From NCBI RefSeq assembly GCF_048128805.1, contig NC_136013.1, positions 5,132,602-5,196,601 of the forward strand: 64,000 bases of DNA, in the 5' to 3' direction. The position numbers were made by a program, and so were the translations under genes. Of this stretch, positions 59,394 to 64,000 are shown piece by piece. The notes beneath the pieces were generated by a model. The model saw only the letters and a program-made list of their open reading frames with translations. It searched no databases and was not told where the DNA came from. Origin of the DNA: Centroberyx gerrardi. Taxonomy: Eukaryota > Chordata > Actinopteri > Beryciformes > Berycidae. The stretch's first letter is position 1. Each line of letters starts with the position of its first letter.

Positions 59394-59479
59394 TCAGTGC
59401 TTTCGCCAGGTATCCCAACGGAGTGGTGGTGCATTACTTCTGCTGCAAAGACCGCACTGTGTGTCCCACTGAGCAGTAA
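34544..59479 (+). CDS. vps39: VPS39 subunit of the HOPS tethering complex, complete, 24 coding exons
   Basis: VPS39 (Vam6/TLP) is the HOPS subunit that helps tether late endosomes, autophagosomes and lysosomes before fusion. Exons: 34544-34616, 34908-34973, 35112-35176, 35400-35442, 35888-35982, 36774-36872, 37327-37419, 37682-37865, 40066-40186, 41744-41864, 42201-42330, 42981-43123, 43411-43551, 44629-44770, 49093-49179, 50058-50131, 50384-50600, 52848-52976, 53533-53635, 54056-54101, 54799-54948, 57394-57528, 58888-58979, 59398-59479. All phases join: 2631 bp, 876 residues (human 875/886). It starts MHDAYEPVPILEKLPLQIDC. The CNH beta-propeller covers about 15-290 (EVTLEKSNKNFSKKIQ, PKSMAWCENSICVGFKRDYY). 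Helical clathrin-repeat-like segments follow to about 800. The C-terminal zinc-binding part has C832, C840-x2-C843 and H862/C865/C866. It ends CKDRTVCPTEQ. Confidence 0.96.
35888..35982 (+). CDS. vps39: vps39 exon 5 (CNH domain)
   Basis: The exon encodes NNIHVHDLLTFQQITVVSKA and RGATLFACDLQ within the beta-propeller. The donor is CAG|GTCAGC; the open frame continues another 34 codons into the intron (to 36084), which could make an alternative C-terminus if the donor is skipped, but nothing supports that use. Confidence 0.9.
36117..36471. mobile_element. hAT-like MITE with 8-bp target-site duplication in vps39 intron 5
   Basis: Inverted ends TACGGCTGGGCGTTAT and TTATCGCCCATCCCTA. Flanks are GCTGAAAT (36109-36116) and GCTGAAGT (36472-36479), an 8-bp duplication with one mismatch. 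The 355-bp interior is AT-rich with repeated TCATGATA/ATATCGTCATGATATG words and no ORF. Confidence 0.8.
36911..37238. mobile_element. hAT-like MITE filling most of vps39 intron 6
   Basis: Ends TAGGGCTGCAACTAACGATT and AATCGTTGCAGCTCTA are inverted repeats of a MITE family widespread in vertebrates, with many ATCGATTA words. Flanks CGCTGAAA (36903-36910) and CACTGAAA (37239-37246) agree at 7 of 8 bases, consistent with a hAT target duplication. It makes up 328 of the 454 bp of the intron. Confidence 0.8.
37866..40065. other. vps39 intron 8 (2.2 kb)
   Basis: Mostly unique-looking AT-rich sequence. It contains a GC-richer island at about 39400-39680 with a long minus-strand reading frame (see next entry and findings). 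No other exon was recognised, and no clear transposon ends were found in 37866-39380. Confidence 0.6.
39405..39628 (-). other. Coding-like antisense island, function unknown
   Basis: On the minus strand an open stretch reads VVIAEWKPRGYRGRKSSWSQ, then LSGRDWFGNLDVGQTTPRGE and LFATAVAIEDWDVIVDQS before TCAG|GTCAGT, a good donor. The frame closes at TAA (39407-39405). A stop lies about 5 codons upstream of the GTG at 39611, after a possible AG acceptor. The composition looks like protein rather than random AT-rich frame. I do not recognise the family. It may be an exon of an antisense gene, a retro-fragment or chance. Confidence 0.3.
40541..41351 (-). mobile_element. PIF/Harbinger-like element with transposase N-terminal remnant in vps39 intron 9
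   Basis: Near-perfect inverted ends of more than 30 bp start GGCTGGCTTTACACGGTGAA and are flanked by TAA on both sides (40538-40540, 41352-41354), the 3-bp TWA duplication of PIF/Harbinger. On the minus strand 41089..40817 an open frame contains EKTRPKKAKHLWVKDWLLKR, which resembles the N-terminus of Harbinger transposases (…WVREWLLRR…). The catalytic part is missing, so this is an internally deleted, non-autonomous copy of 811 bp. Confidence 0.75.
42380..42500. repeat. MITE-like repeat end in vps39 intron 11
   Basis: GAGCCAGACCTGGGTCAAGT and AGTATTTGCAAATAATACCA resemble 54988-55020 (CCAGACCCGTCAAATAGTAT, TTTACAAATAATTC) and the complement of 31535-31560. The following AAACCCCACCCAT word recurs near 30119, 26833 and 63560. 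Confidence 0.35.
43755..43850 (+). repeat. Dispersed repeat copy (AGGTGTCACTTTTTTCAAAT) in vps39 intron 13
   Basis: GTCAGAGTAGGTGTCACTTT..TCAAATGGTTGATATCTCAT..TTTGGAATG matches 11125-11185 in the same orientation, and 61600-61665 and 63610-63670 as the complement (CAAAATGAGACATCCACTA, ACTCTAACAAA). This is a four-copy local family. Confidence 0.45.
44793..46376 (+). pseudogene. Decayed transposon-derived ORF in vps39 intron 14
   Basis: Successive plus-strand frames (44793-45170, 45450-45647, 45644-45844, 45864-46190, 46193-46375) read as one broken protein. Segments include CFSCAAKTSAYLICFGLAPY, FKEELIKYGREAQC, CLNKVTQKEQMDAVVRYWSE, a leucine-rich MQLLKLDPLDKAKHAPLK, and a charged QKEAEEMADRAEKKRLNITD end. 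The style is that of uncharacterised multi-copy ORFs in fish genomes, possibly from a hAT-like transposon, but I cannot name the family. Frameshifts and stops make it non-functional. It sits in sense orientation inside vps39. Confidence 0.5.
46377..49092. other. Right part of vps39 intron 14
   Basis: It contains the LINE remnant at 47165-48000. The rest (46377-47160, 48000-48430) is AT-rich with no recognised feature. From about 48430 to 48970 the sequence becomes GC-richer and less repetitive. The exon 15 acceptor is CCCAG at 49088-49092, chosen over CTCCAG 8 bp later because phase requires CTCTCCAG in the exon (ALQVLLDQ). Confidence 0.5.
47165..48000 (+). mobile_element. Degenerate non-LTR retrotransposon (LINE) endonuclease region
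   Basis: Frames on the plus strand read GGGLAICAKACFIF, then MVEIYRPLSAVVGS, SMGDFNLDGL (endonuclease GDFN motif) and, after frameshifts, KDRFNPWFSHKVLILFQSRN and SPSHWLAFRLLRNKCAP. The last blocks match the NPWF / WL.FR.LRNKC pattern that precedes the reverse transcriptase in fish L2/Rex-like LINEs. There are several frameshifts and no RT domain, so it is a dead fragment. Confidence 0.65.
50642..51262. mobile_element. Repeat element with inverted ends in vps39 intron 17
   Basis: The left end GTGTCTGCGGGCCCTTAAAT and the right end (GGCTTCCTGAAACCTGCAGATACAC) are roughly complementary, with TTAAATTTA words inside both. It resembles the TCTGCAG..TTTAAGAC repeats at 17579-17880. AT-rich interior, no ORF. 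Confidence 0.45.
51707..51877 (+). mobile_element. tRNA-derived SINE in vps39 intron 17
   Basis: GGGCGACCCAGTGTTTAGAG gives a degenerate A box and GGTTTGATCCC (51753-51763) a B box of an RNA polymerase III promoter. It is followed by GTCCTTGAGCAAGACAAAGC, CAGTCACTGTAAGTTGCTCT and the tail AGATAAGAGAATCCACGAAA. This is the common fish SINE layout. The A box carries a deletion relative to the usual CAGTGGTTAGAG. Confidence 0.65.
51878..52847. other. Remainder of vps39 intron 17
   Basis: No exon or clear transposon was recognised. The segment 52020-52300 has a balanced composition and few repeats and could be a conserved non-coding element. 52310-52840 is ordinary AT-rich intron. Confidence 0.4.
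54140..54325 (+). mobile_element. LINE 3'-tail fragment in vps39 intron 20
   Basis: GTTTAGTTTTACTCTATGCC leads into GTGTTCCCTGTAAGTGCTAT and ACAAATATAATGGATTATTA, the decayed form of the GTGCTATACAAATAAAG..(ATT)n tail at 12210-12250. Confidence 0.4.
54949..57393. other. vps39 intron 21 (2.4 kb)
   Basis: It begins with a copy of the CAGACCCGTCAAATAGTATT repeat (54988-55190). No coding exon was recognised. 56050-56420 is GC-richer with a 93-codon plus-strand frame (56155-56436) of no recognisable family. 56690-57390 is AT-rich. Confidence 0.45.
57749..58539. mobile_element. MITE with GGGGCTGGATTCACC ends and many CTTAAG words (vps39 intron 22)
   Basis: Left end GGGGCTGGATTCACCAA; right end TTTGTGAATCCGGCCCC is its near complement. 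Both ends are dense in TCTTAAGA-type palindromes (57772-57840, 58310-58525). The GGGGC..GATTCAC ends resemble Harbinger/ISL2EU-type fish elements. A target duplication was not secured. No transposase frame was found in the 791 bp. Confidence 0.6.
58555..58805. repeat. LINE/SINE-type fish repeat in vps39 intron 22
   Basis: GATCCTTTATTGATCTCCGC at 58575 is a widespread fish repeat end; related words occur at 10737-10775 and near 35535. It is followed by GACACCTCAGCAGGGGGGAT and a CAGACCATTAGGCTCTGTAG tail. Ends are approximate. Confidence 0.5.
59335..59392. repeat. (CT)n tract forming the polypyrimidine tract of the last vps39 exon
   Basis: An essentially uninterrupted run of about 58 bp of CT repeats followed by CCTTCAG, the acceptor of exon 24 at 59398. 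It is long and pure, so probably length-variable between individuals. Confidence 0.88.
59398..59479 (+). CDS. vps39: vps39 last coding exon (exon 24)
   Basis: It completes a split AGT codon and encodes AFARYPNGVVVHYFCCKDRT and then VCPTEQ before TAA at 59477-59479. The HYFCC cluster closes the C-terminal zinc-binding domain. The last residues (DRTVCPTEQ) look lineage-specific. Confidence 0.93.
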
Positions 59480-59948
59480 CACCCCACCCCCCCCCCCCGG
59501 CTCCCCACCCCCACCCCCACCCCCCACCCCCGCTCTCTGCCTGACACAAGCCACACTGGGGAACAAACCCATGATGACTGATAAAATAGTGTGGACTTCC
59601 ACGTTCAGCCATCCTTGAAGGAGAAATGTGTCGGGAGGTTGAAAGGGCATCAGCTGTAGCCAAGCTGGTGGAATCGGACTCCATCCGCATAACATGCAGT
59701 TTGGTGGACGCTTCTCTCCAAAGCGCCTTACAGAACCATGAGTGCATACATCTTTTATTTTATTTTTTTTTAACATGGGCTAACCCTGGCACTGACTGTG
59801 TCATGCTCTACCCGTTGAGCTAAGCAGGACCTCCTACTATAAGGCTCTCTCTCTCTCTCTTTCTCTCTCTCTCCCTCTCTCTCTCGCTCTGTGCATGAGG
59901 TAACAGGTGGAATGTCCCGGGTCGGTCTGCAGGAGGGAAAACACTATG

Positions 59949-59986
<38 letters not shown>

Positions 59987-59987
59987 C
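59949..59987. repeat. (GA)n tract in the vps39 3' UTR
   Basis: About 39 bp of GA repeats with one AAAG interruption. It is the reverse complement of the CT tracts at 59335-59392 and 59846-59887 in the same pre-mRNA. Confidence 0.85.
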
Positions 59988-61386
59988 TGACATTTGAAAG
60001 CATGTGCCACTGTAACGCTAGAAGGGATTCACTCCGCTACGCCTCGCCTCGGAAGAAAACGGACACTATTGACAAAGACGCTCAGAGGAAAAGGAGCTAA
60101 ACAACAAAATTTAGCCCCTCGCTCTCAGCAGCGAGGGGGGGGCGCGGTTTGAAGCCTCGGAGGTCGTGTTTTTCTTCTCTTCCTGCCTCGCGCCGTCTCC
60201 TTCCCCTCCTGACACTCTGTAGACCTCAAACACCGGGTCTTGATATGCCATAGACTCTACAGAAGTATTCTTAAATGCCTTGTGTGACTCTTAAGATTGT
60301 ACTTACAGTGAAATCAGCTGTCTGTCATGTTTATGTACCTTTTTTTTTTTTTTTTTTTGTTCGCATGTGTCGGTACGGACGTATTGGACTAAGCCTAAGC
60401 AAAGCCACATTCATCTCATGTTTGCTTTTTCTTTTGTTAGTGTATATTAATTTAAATATTTGAGCAGGCCACTCTTCCATAGACTATATGCACAGCCATG
60501 TTTTTTTTTCCTCACTCACTGTTATAACGGATCTGCTCTTGAATTATTGTTACCAGAGAATACAACCGTTCTCATCTTTCTTGTATTGATTTTCTGTTGT
60601 TTATTTTCCAACATGTCGAAACATTTTAACTCATTCTTTTTTTTTTTTCAAGGGCAGATCACAAAAAGTACGGCACTTTAAAAGTGGATGGATGTTCCTG
60701 TTTTATTTATTGTTAAATCACGCGTTCGCCTGATGGTAACTGGAAGTAATGTGATAGCCTTGGAAGGTGTGATGGATCCGTGCGTTTTGACGGCAATATT
60801 GTAATCGGATGTGTCCGTCTACCGTCCGCCTGGGAGGCAATTCAAGAAGCAGGAGTACTCGGTTTATTGATAAAGAATTATATGTAATTAAAGTCCATTT
60901 TAGATCCTGTATTTAGATGAAGCTCTTATCCAGGCTGAATTAGAGTGATAAGGGTTCAGTGTTTTGACACTTCAAACTGATCACATGACTGCTGATGGAC
61001 ACATTGGCGCAAACGTCTCTCTAACCACTAAGCTGCCTTCCTGGTAATTGGAATAATTTGTCTAATTAAGCTTCAATATTGGTTCTTAAGCATGAGTCAT
61101 TTACCAACCAATATCTCAATATGAAGGATTCTTCAGAAGTTGTAATGTTTTTTTTACCTGAGTCTCCTGCTCCTTAAATTCCCCCCCTTCCCACCCTCCC
61201 TGCTTTTGAAGGTTTGCACGCTTTCTCTGGTAAGACTGTTTCACCATGTTTTTGTAGTGGGAACATTTGTACCACTGTGTATACTGTATAAAGGGTGAGA
61301 GTGCTGACGATCGATTTCTCATTGAAGCAATTGGATTCTGAGGGGCGACCCGACAGGTACCGTATGTCTGTTCTGCTTTAATCAGT

Positions 61387-61392
61387 AATAAA
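61387..61392 (+). terminator. Probable vps39 polyadenylation signal
   Basis: Canonical AATAAA, 1.9 kb past the stop codon, followed by a GT-rich stretch (TGTTGGTGTCCGTGT) of the kind found downstream of cleavage sites. Confidence 0.45.
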
Positions 61393-62660
61393 CCTGCGTT
61401 TCCACTCATGTTGGTGTCCGTGTAATACCACCAAGTTTTAACAGCGGCCCTGCTGGTGTTCATTGTGTATAGATATATATAGATATATTTATAGATGTGA
61501 GAATGAAATTAAATGGATTCAGCTGATTCCTCTTTAACGTGGAAGTGGATCTCTTCTCCAAAAAATGTGTCGGTCTGAAAATATACTTTGAAATTTCTGA
61601 GTTTTGTTCCAAAATGAGACGTCCACCACTTCATATATTTTGCACATACTCTAACAAATGATTGGCAAAAATGAACGCAAACCATGGTAGGATAGCAGTT
61701 AACTTAAAAGTCCTTGGTTGATAAAAAAAAAAGACCACAATTTGCAGACTGCATCATGAACATTTTAGAGATATTCAATGCTCAAGTTTTTTTTTCCAAA
61801 ACCTGTGTGGCACTTTGGACAGGAACGCTTCATATTCTCCTGGTCGAGGCCAATCCCGTCCCCTTTTTGAATAGACGGGAGCAGCTCTACTCTTTATCTA
61901 TTCATGGACAGCATCTCCTCCATCTCATCTGGAAGTCCCTTTCCCAGATCGGCCCATTATCCCGGGGCTGAGGCACCAGAGAATACCTACACTGTTACTT
62001 GCCCTACTAATGGGCTTTTCTGCGCTGAGCCGAGCCAGCCGGAGTAACAGAATCACAACAAGCCCGACTGCTCAGCAACAGACTTAGTCACATTCGCTCT
62101 CGGTGAAGTCTGCCAACTGCTTTCTGCATCGGGGCTTCGCATGGATCCTGATGACTCTTCTTGCCTGGGCAGCGAGACAGGATCGAAGCGGAGAACGGGG
62201 CCCAAATGAGGAGAATGTGTTTGGCCCGATAGCGCCGTTGCCTCTGAGACGCGTCGCCGGAGCATATGGGCGGCTCATGGTTTCCCCTCTTTATACAGTC
62301 ACACTGGCACATGATCATATAAGCACTGTCCGTGAGGCTGGGGGAGAAAGAGAGAGAGTGAGCACACTGAATAATTTACTACGCTCCAAATTATTGCAGC
62401 TCTCTGTTTTTTTTGCTGTGTTGCTCTCTGGGATGCTGTCATGTCTTGGACTGGCGTGGAGTGTGCAAATGGAAAAGATGTTGGGAGTTGAAAGCCGTCA
62501 GGAGTTTGCCCCGCTTAACTCGGCCCACCTCGGCTTTATGTTCTGCAAAGCCGTTGGAAAGCGGGGATGAGAATATACTCCTAGGAGTTCTTGTTTGTGT
62601 AAATAGAGAGTGGTGATGATGATGATGATGATGTGGTGCGGAGTGATTTTCAAACGTTAA

Positions 62661-62717
62661 ACTTTTTTTCCTTGAATCCCAAAGCTGTCAGGCTTTGGGA
62701 TTCAAGGAAAAAAAAGT
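62661..62717. repeat. Near-perfect inverted repeat (hairpin, 25-26-bp arms, 6-nt loop)
   Basis: The left arm 62661-62685 contains CCTTGAATCCCAAAGC; the right arm 62692-62717 contains GCTTTGGGATTCAAGG. The loop is TGTCAG. The only defect is one extra A in the right-hand A run. No transposon ends are recognised around it. Confidence 0.8.
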
Positions 62718-62787
62718 GCAGCCTCAATACCCACTTTCACAGTTTGGGGAGGATTGTAGAAAAGCTTTTTGTCAAACTTCTTATTAC

Positions 62788-62789
<2 letters not shown>

Positions 62790-62834
<45 letters not shown>
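62790..62834. repeat. (CA)n microsatellite
   Basis: About 45 bp of uninterrupted CA repeats in intergenic DNA, 70 bp right of the hairpin. Confidence 0.88.
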
Positions 62835-62837
<3 letters not shown>

Positions 62838-63258
62838 ACAGCTGGTAAGCCTTTAGCAGGGGCAGCAGCATTTCTTGGAAGTAAACGGTCTGAAACACAA
62901 CTACTTCAGAAATGCATTGAAATGTATTTTATGTTATCAGATTATGGAAAATGGTTTCATAAGCCCCTTCTGTGTGATACATCTCTCTTCTCTTCTTCTG
63001 CTTTATTATTTTTGAGATGTGTGTATAGGAGGCAGGAGTGTGTGTGTATGTAAGGGGGGAGGAGGGGGTGTGTGTGTGTGTGGGGGTTTACAGTACTGCA
63101 GACTTGCACTCCTAAGCTCAAAAGGCTGAGAGTAAGAAAGCATAACACTGCCGCTGCCTCTTTTCTCTCCTCCTAATCCCCCATGTGCCTTGTGACAACA
63201 CGGCCCCGGTGCGGCTCCCATTGGCGCTGCCGGCCCGCCGCGGGGCCTCTGGCGAACC

Positions 63259-63274
63259 GGGGGGGGGGGGGGGG
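63259..63274. repeat. G16 homopolymer tract
   Basis: About 16 consecutive G residues in a GC-rich patch (63200-63300). It could form a G-quadruplex on the plus strand and is prone to sequencing error. Confidence 0.7.
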
Positions 63275-63714
63275 CGGTTTCACGGTTCACCCTATGGCGA
63301 CGTTTCCCCTCAGTAATCTGTCAGGAGTTCAGATGGGGAGAAAGCTCAGAGATCAGGGTGTTAAACAAGACACACAGAGCGGCCTTTTCCTCTGCCTGGG
63401 TCCAATGCTTCTTTATGGCGTGTATCAAGTCAATTCAGATGGCAGGTGTTCATACGGGACAAGACAATGAGTGAAAGGAGTGTTTGAAAGTATTAGAAAG
63501 TCAGTTTATTGTACTTTTCTGTGTGACTAACAACTTTCTGTCCTGACACTGTCTGTAACCCCACCCGTCTGGTGTTCCTTGCATAATAAACCACAAAAGA
63601 CGCTTCCTCCCAAAATGAGACATCCACTATTTGGAAAAAGTGGCATCTACTCTAACAAAATGATTCATAGAACAAAAAAATTACAGTACAACTTAAAGGG
63701 ATAAAGCGCTTTAC

Positions 63715-63865
63715 AGTACCACTTCTTTCTAGACTCACCATTTTGCACCGATGTTCAACAATCATACAGGGAGAAATCCATCATAGAAGAGGCAGAGAGA
63801 CCAATTTCTCCACTGACAGCAGCCTCAATAGACCAGAATGCAATGCAGCCATAGTTTTGCATCTT
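63715..63865 (+). repeat. Partial copy of the 0.5-kb repeat at the right edge
   Basis: TAGACTCACCATTTTGCACC, GAAATCCATCATAGAAGAGG and AGACCAGAATGCAATGCAGC match 22092-22210 closely, in the same orientation as that copy. Confidence 0.6.
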
Positions 63866-64000
63866 TGCAGAGCGTTGGTAGTGTGTGAAATAATACAACT
63901 TTGACTAACAACTTGTATCACTGAACAGGGCATTGTTCTGTCTCCACTCTCCATCACTACCACTCCATCTACATGTATACAGCACAGAGAACCCCGCTTC

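Larger units (their letters stand above)
59480..61410 (+). other. vps39: vps39 3' UTR (inferred)
   Basis: It begins with a C-rich tract (59481-59535), then a degenerate tRNA-like/SINE segment in reverse orientation (about 59697-59832), a second (CT)n (59846-59887), a (GA)n (59949-59987), and T tracts at 60341-60358 and 60636-60649. The AATAAA at 61387-61392 is the best polyadenylation signal, giving about 1.9 kb. The UTR end is inferred. Confidence 0.45.
61411..64000. other. Intergenic region downstream of vps39
   Basis: No gene was recognised. It holds copies of local repeats (61600-61680, 63600-63680, 63715-63865), a GC-richer patch at 61960-62570, an (ATG)n run at 62613-62632, a hairpin at 62661-62717, (CA)n at 62790-62834 and a G tract at 63259-63274. 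A 155-codon frame at 62103-62570 is not supported as a gene (see rejected list). Confidence 0.55.

Noticed and set aside
59270..59776. 168-codon minus-strand frame
   Set aside because: Low-complexity translation of the (CT)n and C-rich tracts around the last vps39 exon.
62103..62570. 155-codon plus-strand frame with a hydrophobic segment downstream of vps39
   Set aside because: No recognisable family, biased composition and overlapping open frames on the other strand; it lies in a GC-richer patch where long frames arise by chance. No splice partners or good start context.
1..64000. CRISPR array, phage, operon or biosynthetic cluster
   Set aside because: The window is intron-rich vertebrate DNA; repeats are dispersed transposons or microsatellites, not spaced direct repeats with unique spacers.

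Overview
The window is nuclear DNA of a vertebrate, most likely a ray-finned (probably percomorph) fish. Genes are split into many short exons with GT-AG introns. Non-coding DNA is AT-rich and full of fish-type MITEs, LINE 3' tails and long microsatellites. No bacterial operon, phage, CRISPR array or rRNA was seen.

Four genes were reconstructed by joining exons in phase. Left to right they are: the first two coding exons of a calpain, called capn3 (minus strand, continuing beyond base 1); the complete neutral alpha-glucosidase C gene ganc (minus, 25 coding exons, 900 residues, 3385-19516); the complete tmem87a gene (plus, 20 coding exons, 550 residues, 20042-31901); and the complete vps39 gene (plus, 24 coding exons, 876 residues, 34544-59479). 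From memory, human 15q15 has the same order and relative orientation (CAPN3-GANC-TMEM87A-VPS39), which supports the gene symbols. ganc and tmem87a lie head to head with 525 bp between start codons. tmem87a and vps39 are in tandem. From 59480 to the end there is the vps39 3' UTR and then intergenic DNA with no recognisable gene.

The proteins act in different compartments: a muscle-type cysteine protease, a GH31 glucosidase, a Golgi seven-pass membrane protein, and a HOPS tethering subunit of late endosomes and lysosomes. They are neighbours by conserved synteny, not by a shared pathway.

The introns carry several well-delimited non-autonomous DNA transposons: hAT-like elements with 8-bp target duplications, a PIF/Harbinger-like element with a transposase remnant, and a Tc1-like MITE. 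There are also decayed LINE and transposon ORFs in vps39 intron 14, a tRNA-derived SINE, and repeated copies of two or three local repeat families.

I found no convincing undescribed biological system. The strongest unusual signals are a U12-type AT-AC intron in tmem87a, decayed duplicates of the 3' end of ganc exon 11 inside its own downstream intron, CLEAR-like (TFEB) motifs upstream of vps39, complementary CT and GA tracts around the last vps39 exon, a coding-looking antisense island in vps39 intron 8, and a near-perfect hairpin near 62.7 kb. Exon boundaries were read by eye from splice consensus, phase and family similarity. No alignment or database search was run.
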